Of a DNA stretch of 47,022 bases, positions 6,901-14,725 are shown in pieces. Each line of letters opens with the position of its first letter. Positions within the stretch are counted from its first letter, which is position 1. The stretch spans positions 1-47,022 of the forward strand of contig DATGNS010000274.1 in NCBI GenBank assembly GCA_035306625.1, in the 5' to 3' direction. Made by a program: the position numbers and the translations under genes. The notes under the pieces were generated by a model. That model searched no databases. It saw nothing but the letters and a program-made list of their open reading frames with translations, and had not been told where the DNA came from. The DNA is from Serpens sp035306625. Its GTDB lineage: Bacteria > Pseudomonadota > Gammaproteobacteria > Pseudomonadales > Pseudomonadaceae.

Positions 6901-9786
6901 ATGTCGAAAACCCCTGTGCGTCTGGCCTATGGCATAGGCATCTTCCTGGCGTTCTATGCCCTGATCGGCTTTTTCATTCTCCCCGGCGCGGCCCTGCGCA
7001 TCGCCAACCAGCAACTGGAGCAGTACGCCACCGCGCCGGCCCGGCTGGAACGCCTGGAGTTCAATCCCTTCACCCTCACGCTGGACCTGTACCGGCTGCA
7101 GATCGGCGAACCCCGGGCGCCCCAGCTCGGCTTCGAGCAGCTGCATGCGGACCTGGAATGGAGCAGCCTGTGGCAGCTGACCCTGCACCTGGCCGAGGTG
7201 CGCCTGACCCGGCCGAACACCGAGGTGCTGTTCGATCCCGACGGCCAGTTGAACCTGGCCCGGCTGTTCCGCCTTCCCGCCCCCGCCGACGAGCCACAGG
7301 CAGAAACAGAGCCCGGCGAACCCTTCCCGCTGCGCATCGATCGCCTGATCATCGCCGACGGGCGCCTGCGCTTCGCCGACCAACGCCCCGGCGAGGCGGT
7401 GGACGTGACCTATCGGCCCCTGAACCTGCAACTGCACAACCTGCACACCCGCCCCAGCGACCAGGCGGATGCCGAGCTGCTGGCCACCGGCCCGAGCGGC
7501 GGCACCCTGCACTGGCGCGGCCGGCTGAATCTGATTCCCTTCCAGTCCTCGGGCCATCTGGACATCCGCGACCTCGACCTGGCGCACTTCTGGCCCTACG
7601 CCAAGGAACAGCTCGCCCTGGACCTGCAGGCCGGCACGCTCAATGCCGCCAGCGACTACCAACTGGACCTTCGCGAGGGCACCCGGCTCCTCCTCGAAAA
7701 TGCCCGGGTGCGCCTGGCCCCGTTCGGGGTGGACAACCCGGACGGCAGCCCGCGCCTGCGTCTGGACCATGTGGATGTGCAGCAGATCAGCCTCGACCTG
7801 GCGCGCCGCAAGCTGGTCATCGGCCAGGTGCGCAGCGCCGGCCTGGAGACCTGGGCCGCGCGCACCCCCGAAGGGACCATCGACTGGCTGGAACTGCTGC
7901 CCGGTGCCGCGGCGCAGGCAGAACCGCCGCAGGATCCCGCCGCCGTGCCGGAGGAGGAAAGCGCTCCCTGGCAGATCCTGCTGACCGATGCCCAGTTGCG
8001 CGACTACCGCGTGCACCTGGCCGACCAGGCCATGGGCCAGCCGGTGGAGCTGTTGCTCGGGCCGCTGGACCTGGATGTGCAGAACCTCGACACCAGCGCC
8101 GCCGCGCCCTTCCAGCTGCGCCTGGAGACCGGACTGGGCGAGAGTGGCCGGTTGAGCGCCGCAGGCGAAGCGCAACTGCAGCCTCCGGGCGCACAGCTGC
8201 AGGTGGCGCTGCAGGACATCGACCTGACGCTGGCCCAGGCCTATCTGACGCCCCATGTGCGCATCGAGCTGCTGAGCGGCAGGCTGGGCGGCGACCTGCA
8301 ACTGACCGTCCGGCAGCAGGAGCCGTTGTCCCTGCAGGTCAGCGGTGACGCCACGGTAGTCGACCTGCACAGCCGCGACACCCTGCGCCATCGGGACTTC
8401 GTCAAATGGCAGGCGCTGGCCGTCAGGGATCTGGACTATCAGCACGGCCAGCAGCTGCGCATCGCCGGCATCCAACTGGATCAGCCGTACGCCCGGGTGA
8501 TCATCCACGAGGACATGAGCACCAACATCAGCGAGCTGATCGTCGCGCAGCCGGACACGACGACCGCCACCGCCGACGCAGGCGAACCGCTGGCCATTCA
8601 TGTGGGCGGCATCAGCATCCGTGACGGATCGGCCAACTTCGCCGATTTCAGCCTCAGGCCCAACTTCGCCACCGCCATCCAGCAGCTCAACGGCAAGGTG
8701 GGAACACTGGACAACCGCAGCCGGCAGGCCGCCTCGGTGGATATCACCGGCAAGGTCGATCGCTATGCACCGGTGTCCATCGAGGGCCGGCTGACGCCGT
8801 TCGACCCCTTGAACAGCCTGGACATCGCCACCTCCTTCCGGCAGGTGGAGCTCACCACCCTGACACCCTACTCCGGCAAGTTCGCCGGCTACCGCATCCG
8901 CCGCGGGCGCCTGAATCTGGATCTGCACTACCGCATCAACGCCGGCAAGCTCGACGCCACCAATCATGTGCTGCTGGAGAACCTGCAGCTGGGCGAGCAG
9001 GTGGACAGCCCGGATGCGGTGGACCTGCCCGTGCGGCTGGCGGTGGCCCTGCTCAAGGACACCCGGGGCAACATCGATATCGCCCTGCCGATCCAGGGCG
9101 ACCTGAACGATCCGCAGTTCAGCGTGATGCCCATCGTCTGGCAGACGCTGCGCAATCTCATCCTCCGCGCGGTGCAGGCGCCCTTCAAGTTCATTGGCGC
9201 CCTGGTCGGCGGCAGCGACGTTGACCTGGATCGCATCCCCTTCGCGGCGGGCAGCAGCGAGCTGGGCGACGAGGCCCGCCGGCGCCTGGATACCCTGGCC
9301 TCGGCGCTCCATCGTCGCCCCCTGCTGACCCTGGAAGTGGAAGGCGGCACCGCCGTCAGCGCCGACGGCCCGTCGCTGGCCGAGCGCCGCCTGGTCCGCG
9401 AGGTCCAGCAGTTGCGCTACAACGAGCTGCAGCGACGCGGCCGTCGCCTGCCGGCCAGCGTGGAGGAAATCGAGGTGGATGAGGACCTTGAGGAGGATCT
9501 GCTCCCCGCGCTCTATCAGACCCAACTGGGGGAACCGCCTGCCGAGTGGCGGGAGCTGCGGGGCCGGGAGCGCCTGCAGCGCATGCGTCAGGCCCTGCTC
9601 GAGCAGTGGCTGGACAACCCCGTGGCCCACCGCTATCTGGCCCAGGCACGGGCTGCCGCCATCAAGGCCTATCTGGTGGATGTGGGTGGACTGGAGGATC
9701 GCCGGGTCTATCTTCTGGATACCAGCACGGTGCCGGCCCTGGATGACGGCACCGTGGAAACCCGACTGCATCTGGGAAGCGAATGA
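6901..9786 (+). CDS. DUF748 domain-containing AsmA-like envelope protein
   Basis: A 961-residue protein with one N-terminal membrane segment (residues about 7-27, GIFLAFYALIGFFILPGAAL) and a very long periplasmic region rich in short beta repeats, characteristic of DUF748 proteins in the AsmA/TamB superfamily of bridge-like lipid-transfer candidates. Typical family phrases include VRLTRPNTEVLFDPDG and LDLHYRINAGKLDATN near residue 680. Near residue 780 the stretch IPFAAGSSELGDEARRRLD resembles the start of an OmpA-like peptidoglycan-binding domain, although the usual downstream motif looks degenerate. Its stop overlaps the DUF2845 start (ATGA), suggesting coupling. It is probably anchored in the inner membrane with a role in envelope homeostasis; the precise function is unknown. 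Confidence 0.85.
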   Translation: MSKTPVRLAYGIGIFLAFYALIGFFILPGAALRIANQQLEQYATAPARLERLEFNPFTLTLDLYRLQIGEPRAPQLGFEQLHADLEWSSLWQLTLHLAEVRLTRPNTEVLFDPDGQLNLARLFRLPAPADEPQAETEPGEPFPLRIDRLIIADGRLRFADQRPGEAVDVTYRPLNLQLHNLHTRPSDQADAELLATGPSGGTLHWRGRLNLIPFQSSGHLDIRDLDLAHFWPYAKEQLALDLQAGTLNAASDYQLDLREGTRLLLENARVRLAPFGVDNPDGSPRLRLDHVDVQQISLDLARRKLVIGQVRSAGLETWAARTPEGTIDWLELLPGAAAQAEPPQDPAAVPEEESAPWQILLTDAQLRDYRVHLADQAMGQPVELLLGPLDLDVQNLDTSAAAPFQLRLETGLGESGRLSAAGEAQLQPPGAQLQVALQDIDLTLAQAYLTPHVRIELLSGRLGGDLQLTVRQQEPLSLQVSGDATVVDLHSRDTLRHRDFVKWQALAVRDLDYQHGQQLRIAGIQLDQPYARVIIHEDMSTNISELIVAQPDTTTATADAGEPLAIHVGGISIRDGSANFADFSLRPNFATAIQQLNGKVGTLDNRSRQAASVDITGKVDRYAPVSIEGRLTPFDPLNSLDIATSFRQVELTTLTPYSGKFAGYRIRRGRLNLDLHYRINAGKLDATNHVLLENLQLGEQVDSPDAVDLPVRLAVALLKDTRGNIDIALPIQGDLNDPQFSVMPIVWQTLRNLILRAVQAPFKFIGALVGGSDVDLDRIPFAAGSSELGDEARRRLDTLASALHRRPLLTLEVEGGTAVSADGPSLAERRLVREVQQLRYNELQRRGRRLPASVEEIEVDEDLEEDLLPALYQTQLGEPPAEWRELRGRERLQRMRQALLEQWLDNPVAHRYLAQARAAAIKAYLVDVGGLEDRRVYLLDTSTVPALDDGTVETRLHLGSE

Positions 9787-10085
9787 TCAGAATCTGGCTT
9801 GCCTGCCTGCTTTTGCTGGCCGGCACCACGGCCGAAGCCTCCTCGACACTGCGCTGCGGCAGTGCCCTGATCAGCCTCGGCGATACCGCCTGGGAAGTGC
9901 AGAACAAGTGCGGCGAGCCGGTGAACCGCAGCGATCTGGGTTACCGGCTGCAACGGGACGAACACGGCCTGCGTTATGACGTGGGGGTGGAGGAATGGAT
10001 CTACGGGCCGCGCAATGGCATGTACCACATCCTGCGCTTCGAGGGTGGCCGCCTGCGGGCGATACGCAGCGAACGCAACCTCTGA
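9783..10085 (+). CDS. DUF2845 domain-containing secreted protein
   Basis: A 100-residue protein with a Sec signal peptide (MIRIWLACLLLLAGTTAEAS, cleavage probably after Ala18 or nearby). A DUF2845 domain follows, recognisable by LRCGSALISLGD, the KCGEP turn, and an aromatic core around WIYGPRNGMYH. The two cysteines could form a periplasmic disulfide. It overlaps the preceding DUF748 gene by four bases (ATGA), so the two are co-translated and probably work in the same compartment. No biochemical function is known to me for the family. Confidence 0.85.
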   Translation: MIRIWLACLLLLAGTTAEASSTLRCGSALISLGDTAWEVQNKCGEPVNRSDLGYRLQRDEHGLRYDVGVEEWIYGPRNGMYHILRFEGGRLRAIRSERNL

Positions 10086-10094
10086 AGCCGGTAC

Positions 10095-10123
10095 GCGGGA
10101 CGCACCCGGGCGGGCGGTCCCGC
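10095..10123. terminator. Inverted repeat between convergent genes
   Basis: GCGGGAC (10095-10101) and GTCCCGC (10117-10123) form a 7-bp stem around a GC-rich loop in the 50-base gap between the convergent DUF2845 and BON genes. It could terminate from both sides, but neither side has a T-run, so this is tentative. Confidence 0.3.
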
Positions 10124-10135
10124 GCGGGCATCCGG

Positions 10136-10495
10136 TCAGTCGACGGCCTCCAGGCCATCGGCCATCACTTCCCGCACACCCTTGACCTCCCGGGCCTTGC
10201 TGATGGCCATTTCCCGCTCGGCCTCGCTGGCCACGGTGCCGGACAGCGAAACCACGCCATCCTTGGTCTCCACCTTGATGTCCATGCCCGGGGTGGCGTC
10301 ATCGACCAGCAGGGCGGACTTCACCTTGGTGGTGATCCAGGTGTCGGAAACGGCGTCGCCCGCCTCGTCCATGGTGGATTCCCCGGCCGCGAGCAGCAGC
10401 GGGCTGGTCCGGCTCTCCTCCGCCCATGCGGAGGCCGCACCGAAGCCAAGGGCCAGGGCCAGTGCGGAAGCGGTCAATGTCGGGACGTTCTTCAT
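10136..10495 (-). CDS. BON domain-containing periplasmic protein
   Basis: A 119-residue exported protein. The start at 10495 gives a clear signal peptide (MKNVPTLTASALALALGFG, cleavage near ASAWA-EE at residue 25) and is preceded by an AGGAGTGA ribosome-binding site; longer readings in this frame lack a signal sequence. The mature part carries one BON domain (residues about 47-115): DTWITTKVKSALLVDD, then VVSLSGTVASEAE and the closing KGVREVMADGLE. BON domains bind phospholipid membranes, and OsmY-type homologues are osmotically or envelope-stress induced. It is transcribed toward the DUF2845 gene and lies downstream of the pnp terminator. Confidence 0.88.
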   Translation of the reverse strand: MKNVPTLTASALALALGFGAASAWAEESRTSPLLLAAGESTMDEAGDAVSDTWITTKVKSALLVDDATPGMDIKVETKDGVVSLSGTVASEAEREMAISKAREVKGVREVMADGLEAVD

Positions 10496-10610
10496 GCTGT
10501 TCACTCCTGTGTAATGAGGACACCACGGTGCATTCCGACCGCAGTATCCGGGTAGACTCGACCGGAGCCGCGGCAGTTCAGCAGGATCGACCCGATGACA
10601 GGCCCGGAAA

Positions 10611-10636
10611 CGAAAAAGGCCCCTTGCGGGGCCTCT
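10611..10636 (-). terminator. Intrinsic terminator of the pnp end of the superoperon
   Basis: On the minus strand GGCCCC, loop GCAA, GGGGCC is followed by TTTTTCG (plus-strand stem arms 10618-10623 and 10628-10633). It begins about 22 bases past the pnp stop codon and is a canonical intrinsic terminator. Confidence 0.9.
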
Positions 10637-10655
10637 TCGTGGTTCAGCGCGACGC

Positions 10656-12764
10656 TCAGACCTGGGAGGCCTTGGCGGCCGCCACGTCCTTGATGGACAG
10701 CTTGATGCGGCCGCGGTTGTCCACATCCAGCACCAGCACTTCGACCATCTGGCCTTCCTGCAGCACGTCGGTCACCTTCTCCACGCGCTGATCGCTCAGC
10801 ATGGAGATGTGCACCAGACCGTCCTTGCCCGGCAGGATGTTGACGAAGGCGCCGAAATCGACGATGCGCTCGACGCGGCCGGTGTAGATCTTGCCGATCT
10901 CGGCCTCGGCGGTGATCGCCAGCACGCGCTGCCTGGCAGCCTCGGCGGCTTCCTTGGTTTCGCCGAAGATCTTCACCGAACCGTCGTCCTCGATGTCGAT
11001 GGAGGCCTTGGTCTCCTCGCAGATGCCGCGGATGACCGCGCCGCCCTTGCCGATCACGTCGCGGATCTTGTCCGGGTCGATCTTCATGGCCAGCATGGTC
11101 GGGGCGTTGGCCGACAGCTCGCTGCGGGACTGGGAGATGACCTGGTTCATCTGGCCGAGGATGTGCAGACGCGCTTCCAGGGCCTGGTTCAGCGCGATCT
11201 CCATGATCTCTTCGGTGATGCCGTTGATCTTGATGTCCATCTGCAGGGCGGTGACGCCATTGGCGGTACCGGCCACCTTGAAGTCCATGTCGCCCAGGTG
11301 GTCTTCGTCACCCAGGATGTCGGTCAGCACGGCGAACTTGTCACCTTCCTTGACCAGACCCATGGCGATACCGGCCACCGGAGCCTTCATGGGCACGCCG
11401 GCGTCCATCAGGGCCAGCGAGGCGCCGCACACGGAAGCCATGGAGGAGGAACCGTTGGACTCGGTGATTTCCGACACCACGCGGATGGTGTAGGGGAATT
11501 CGTCCGGGCTGGGCAGCATGGCCTGCACGCCACGGCGGGCCAGACGGCCATGACCGATCTCGCGACGGCCGGTGGCGCCCATGCGGCCGCACTCGCCCAC
11601 CGAATAGGGCGGGAAGTTGTAGTGCAGCAGGAAGGAGTCCTTCTTCTCGCCTTCCAGGGTGTCCAGGATCTGTGCGTCACGGGCGGTGCCCAGGGTAGCG
11701 ACCACCAGGGCCTGGGTTTCGCCACGGGTGAACAGGGCGGAACCGTGGGTCTTGTCCAGCACGCCGACTTCGATCTTCAGCGGGCGCACGGTGCGGGTGT
11801 CACGGCCATCAATACGCGGCTTGCCGTTGACGATGTTCTCGCGAACGGTGCGGTACTCGATCAGACCGAAGGCTTCCTTCACCTCGGCAGGGCTGTAGGG
11901 CGCGGTCTCGTCGCCGGCCAGGGCAGCCACGGCCTGCTCGCGCAGCTCGCCCAGGCGGTTGTAGCGGTCCTGCTTGACGGTGATGGTGTAGGCCTGGGAA
12001 ATGGCTTCGCCGAACTGGGCGCGGATGGCGTTCAGCAGCTCGGTGTTTTCCGCGGGCGGGGTCCAGTCCCAGGCGGGCTTGCCGGCTTCGGCGGCAAATT
12101 CCTTGATGGCCTGGATGGCGACCTGGAATTCCTGGTGGGCGAACAGCACGGCGCCCAGCATCTGGTCCTCGGTCAGCTCCTTGGCCTCGGATTCCACCAT
12201 CAGCACGGCATCTTCGGTGCCGGCCACGACCATGTCCAGGCTGGAAGCCTGCAGCTGCTCGTAGGTCGGGTTCAGCAGGTAGCCGGTTTCCGGGTGGAAG
12301 GCCACGCGGGCGGCGCCGATCGGGCCCTGGAAGGGAATGCCGGAAATGGCCAGCGCGGCGGAGGTGCCGATCATGGAGGCGATGTCCGGATCGGTCTTCT
12401 TGCTGGTGGAGACCACGGTGCAGATGACCTGCACTTCGTTGTGGAAGCCTTCGGGAAACAGCGGACGGATCGGGCGATCGATCAGACGAGAAGTCAGGGT
12501 TTCCTTCTCGGACGGGCGCGCCTCGCGCTTGAAGAAGCCTCCCGGGATCTTGCCGGCGGCGTAGGTCTTCTCCTGGTAGTGCACGGAAAGCGGGAAGAAG
12601 TCCTTGGTCGGGTCAGCCTGCTTGGCGGCGACCACGGTCACCAGGACGGTCACATCGGTGTCGATGCTGACCAGCACGGCGCCATTGGCCTGGCGAGCGA
12701 TGCGGCCCGTTTCGAGCGTTACGGTCGACTGACCGAACTGGAATTTCTTGATAACCGGATTCAC
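10656..12764 (-). CDS. pnp: Polyribonucleotide nucleotidyltransferase (PNPase)
   Basis: A 3'-to-5' phosphorolytic exoribonuclease and core component of the RNA degradosome. At 702 residues it has the full architecture: two RNase PH domains separated by a helical linker, a KH domain (DVIGKGGAVIRGICEETKAS) and a C-terminal S1 domain (IGKIYTGRVERIVDFGAFV). The second core has TRGETQALVVATLG and GRREIGHGRLARR, catalytic-site motifs. Translation starts at GTG (12764) with AAGGAAA upstream; the N-terminus MNPVIKKFQFG matches the family. It follows rpsO after a 168-base gap containing a hairpin repeat, the position where enteric pnp mRNAs carry an RNase III-cleaved autoregulatory stem-loop. Confidence 0.98.
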   Translation of the reverse strand: MNPVIKKFQFGQSTVTLETGRIARQANGAVLVSIDTDVTVLVTVVAAKQADPTKDFFPLSVHYQEKTYAAGKIPGGFFKREARPSEKETLTSRLIDRPIRPLFPEGFHNEVQVICTVVSTSKKTDPDIASMIGTSAALAISGIPFQGPIGAARVAFHPETGYLLNPTYEQLQASSLDMVVAGTEDAVLMVESEAKELTEDQMLGAVLFAHQEFQVAIQAIKEFAAEAGKPAWDWTPPAENTELLNAIRAQFGEAISQAYTITVKQDRYNRLGELREQAVAALAGDETAPYSPAEVKEAFGLIEYRTVRENIVNGKPRIDGRDTRTVRPLKIEVGVLDKTHGSALFTRGETQALVVATLGTARDAQILDTLEGEKKDSFLLHYNFPPYSVGECGRMGATGRREIGHGRLARRGVQAMLPSPDEFPYTIRVVSEITESNGSSSMASVCGASLALMDAGVPMKAPVAGIAMGLVKEGDKFAVLTDILGDEDHLGDMDFKVAGTANGVTALQMDIKINGITEEIMEIALNQALEARLHILGQMNQVISQSRSELSANAPTMLAMKIDPDKIRDVIGKGGAVIRGICEETKASIDIEDDGSVKIFGETKEAAEAARQRVLAITAEAEIGKIYTGRVERIVDFGAFVNILPGKDGLVHISMLSDQRVEKVTDVLQEGQMVEVLVLDVDNRGRIKLSIKDVAAAKASQV

Positions 12765-12836
12765 GGTATTTTCCTTCTCTGTGTTGCCCTTTGGGGAAAT
12801 CAGTCGGAATGTCGGGAGTCGGACCCGAACCTTCCG

Positions 12837-12914
12837 AAAAGCGGAAAGCTGGAAGCGGGAGGTTGCAAGCGGGACTGCTGACCCACTTTCAACTCCCCAC
12901 CCCCAGCTTTCCGC
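12837..12914 (-). repeat. Hairpin intergenic repeat, copy A (rpsO-pnp gap)
   Basis: A 12-bp perfect inverted repeat (GCGGAAAGCTGG at 12841-12852 and CCAGCTTTCCGC at 12903-12914) encloses about 50 bases. On the minus strand, the operon's sense strand, it ends in TTTT. The same unit recurs in the same orientation at 14637-14715; the shared 3' segment reads CCGCTTCCAGCTTTC then S-GC-TTTT. It may act as a REP/MITE-like element or as an mRNA processing hairpin. Confidence 0.75.
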
Positions 12915-12932
12915 GGTCCAGCTCGCGTACGC

Positions 12933-13202
12933 TTAGCGACGCAGACCCAGACGCGCGATCAGGGCGCTGTAACGAGTGGCGTCCTTACCCTTCAGGTAGT
13001 CCAGCAGCTTGCGGCGCTGGTTGACCATGCGGATCAGACCACGACGGGAGTGGTGGTCCTTGCTGTTGGCCTTGAAGTGGTCCTGCAGCTTGTTGATGTT
13101 GGCGCTCAGCAGTGCGATCTGCACTTCCGGAGAACCGGTGTCGCCTTCGTGCTGCTTGTACTCGTTAACGATCTGGGCTTTTTCTTCAACGCTCAGTGCC
13201 AT
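12933..13202 (-). CDS. rpsO: 30S ribosomal protein S15
   Basis: The primary-binding small-subunit protein of 89 residues, exactly the family length, which binds the 16S rRNA central domain and organises the S6/S18 platform. Signature segments are GDTGSPEVQIALLSANIN, the DHHSRRGL element that contacts rRNA, and MVNQRRKLLDYLK. The ATG at 13202 follows an AAGGAGCC ribosome-binding site; a longer in-frame reading lacks family similarity. In enteric bacteria S15 represses its own translation through a leader pseudoknot; whether this leader folds likewise cannot be told by eye. It precedes pnp, an arrangement conserved across proteobacteria. Confidence 0.98.
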   Translation of the reverse strand: MALSVEEKAQIVNEYKQHEGDTGSPEVQIALLSANINKLQDHFKANSKDHHSRRGLIRMVNQRRKLLDYLKGKDATRYSALIARLGLRR

Positions 13203-13291
13203 GATGGGCTCCTTGAGTGAACAGGCCGGGAATCGCTTCCCGTGTTTATGAAATGAGGCATGACCGCGCCTGTTGACAGCCACCCTCGGGT

Positions 13292-13310
13292 GCGCCGCAC
13301 AAGGCGGCGC
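13292..13310. other. Intercistronic hairpin after truB
   Basis: A perfect 7-bp stem (GCGCCGC at 13292-13298, GCGGCGC at 13304-13310, 5-base loop) lies just past the truB stop, in the 115-base gap before rpsO. It has no T-run, so it is more likely a processing or stability hairpin than a terminator. The rest of this gap probably holds an internal rpsO promoter, but I could not assign boxes with confidence. Confidence 0.45.
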
Positions 13311-13317
13311 GTTACGG

Positions 13318-14241
13318 TCATTCCGACCGAATCAGTCGACGCGGCGCTACCCGCCCGTCGTCACTCGCCTCACCGATACCGATGAAGCGTCCTTCATGAT
13401 CCTCTACCCGCATCAGCCCCTGCGCCGGCGCACCGGGCGCGCGGACCGGTTGTCCGTGCAGCCAGTAGTAGGCGCTGTGCTCGGTCAGCTGCACCACCGG
13501 CCAGTCCTGCAGGCCGCAATCCACCGGCAGCAGGAAGCGATCCAGCGCCTCGGCACCGCCCTCGGCATGGGCCTTTTCCAGCTCTTCCAGACTCACCGCC
13601 TGGGCCAGCGTGAAGGGGCCCGCCTGGGTCCGGCGCAGCTCGGCGACATGGGCGCCGCAGCCGAGCAGGTGGCCGAGATCCTCGACCAGGGTCCGGATAT
13701 AGGTGCCCTTGCTGCAGCTGACGGACAGTCGCGCCTGGCCGTTCTCGAAGGCCAGCAGTTCCAGCCGCGAGATAGTAACAGAACGCGCCTCGCGCTCCAC
13801 TACCTCACCGGCACGCGCCAGCTTGTAAAGCGGCTGGCCGTCCTTCTTCAGTGCCGAGTACATGGGCGGCACCTGCTGGATATCGCCGCGGAACCGGGGC
13901 AGCAGCGCCTCGATGTCCTCGCGGGTCACTGCGACCTCACGTCGCTCCAGCACCTCGCCCTCGGCATCGCCGGTGCTGGTGGTGACCCCCAGCTGCATCA
14001 GGGTCTCGTAACCCTTGTCGGCATCCAGCAGGTACTGGGAAAACTTGGTGGCCTCGCCGAAGCACAGCGGCAGCACGCCGGTGGCCAGCAGATCCAGGCT
14101 GCCGGTGTGGCCGGCCTTCTCCGCGTTGAGCAGCCAGCGCACCTTCTGCAGCGCGGCGTTGGAGCTGAAGCCCTTGGGCTTGTCGAGAATCAGCACACCG
14201 TGCACGGCACGGCGAACACGCTTGACTTGCGCCACGCTCAC
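13318..14241 (-). CDS. truB: tRNA pseudouridine(55) synthase
   Basis: TruB forms pseudouridine-55 in the T-loop of all tRNAs. The protein is 307 residues: a catalytic domain with the KPKGFSSN motif and the HTGSLD catalytic loop (Asp50), and a C-terminal PUA-like domain. The GTG at 14241 overlaps the rbfA stop (GTGA). A second in-frame GTG at 14235 would give MAQVKR, the start I recall for P. aeruginosa TruB, so the first two residues are uncertain. One oddity: the residue after the catalytic Asp is Leu (codon at 14089-14091) where the family has a near-invariant Pro in the motif GxLDPxATG. The rest of the protein looks intact. Confidence 0.96.
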   Translation of the reverse strand: MSVAQVKRVRRAVHGVLILDKPKGFSSNAALQKVRWLLNAEKAGHTGSLDLLATGVLPLCFGEATKFSQYLLDADKGYETLMQLGVTTSTGDAEGEVLERREVAVTREDIEALLPRFRGDIQQVPPMYSALKKDGQPLYKLARAGEVVEREARSVTISRLELLAFENGQARLSVSCSKGTYIRTLVEDLGHLLGCGAHVAELRRTQAGPFTLAQAVSLEELEKAHAEGGAEALDRFLLPVDCGLQDWPVVQLTEHSAYYWLHGQPVRAPGAPAQGLMRVEDHEGRFIGIGEASDDGRVAPRRLIRSE

Positions 14242-14621
14242 TCCTTGCCCTGATCGTGCCGACGGTCTTCAGCCACCGCGCGCTCGATGAGCGCCGACAG
14301 CTCGGCGCCACGGCGCACGCTGGCGTCGTAGTGGAAATGCAGCTGCGGGATGGTGCGCAGCTTCATGCCCTTGCCGAGCAGCATGCGCAGATAGCCGGCG
14401 GCGTCGTTGAGGATTTCCAGGTTCAACGCCAGCTTCTCGTCGTCGAAGTCGCCCATCAGGGTGATGAACACCTTGGCGTGACCAAGGTCGCGGGTGACGT
14501 CCACGGCGGTGATGGTAATGAAGCCCAGGCGTGGATCCTTGACCTCGCGGGGAATCATCAGGGCCAGCTCGCGCTGCATCTGGTCACCGATGCGCTGGGT
14601 ACGGCTGTAGTCTTTGGCCAT
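14238..14621 (-). CDS. rbfA: 30S ribosome-binding factor RbfA
   Basis: A late-stage 30S assembly factor of 127 residues with a single KH-like domain; it binds near helix 1 of 16S rRNA and helps in cold adaptation. Diagnostic stretches are SRTQRIGDQMQRELA at the N-terminus, DPRLGFITITAVDVTRDL, and LRTIPQLHFHYDAS. The ATG at 14621 gives the usual MAKDYSR start; another ATG directly before it (14624) would add one Met and is equally reachable from the GAG-containing upstream sequence. Its stop overlaps truB. A hairpin repeat separates it from infB. Confidence 0.96.
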   Translation of the reverse strand: MAKDYSRTQRIGDQMQRELALMIPREVKDPRLGFITITAVDVTRDLGHAKVFITLMGDFDDEKLALNLEILNDAAGYLRMLLGKGMKLRTIPQLHFHYDASVRRGAELSALIERAVAEDRRHDQGKE

Positions 14622-14636
14622 CATTCTTACTCGCTT

Positions 14637-14715
14637 AAAAGCCGAAAGCTGGAAGCGGAAGCCGCAAGCCCCCGCGAAGGGGGGCGTTTCGGATTCCTGA
14701 CTTCCAGCTTCCGGC
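14637..14715 (-). repeat. Hairpin intergenic repeat, copy B (infB-rbfA gap)
   Basis: A 15-bp inverted repeat with one mismatch (GCCGAAAGCTGGAAG at 14641-14655 and CTTCCAGCTTCCGGC at 14701-14715). On the minus strand it ends in TTTT. An inner stem of C/G runs closes around TTCGC within 14668-14686. It occupies almost the whole gap between infB and rbfA and matches copy A at 12837-12914 in outer arms, orientation, size and the 3' TTTT. Confidence 0.75.
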
Positions 14716-14725
14716 GGGGGTCCGC

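Noticed and set aside
6805..9771. A 988-codon minus-strand frame opposite the DUF748 gene
   Set aside because: Low-complexity His/Gln/Gly composition typical of the antisense of GC-rich coding DNA. The plus-strand frame has a membrane segment, family motifs and coupling to the next gene.
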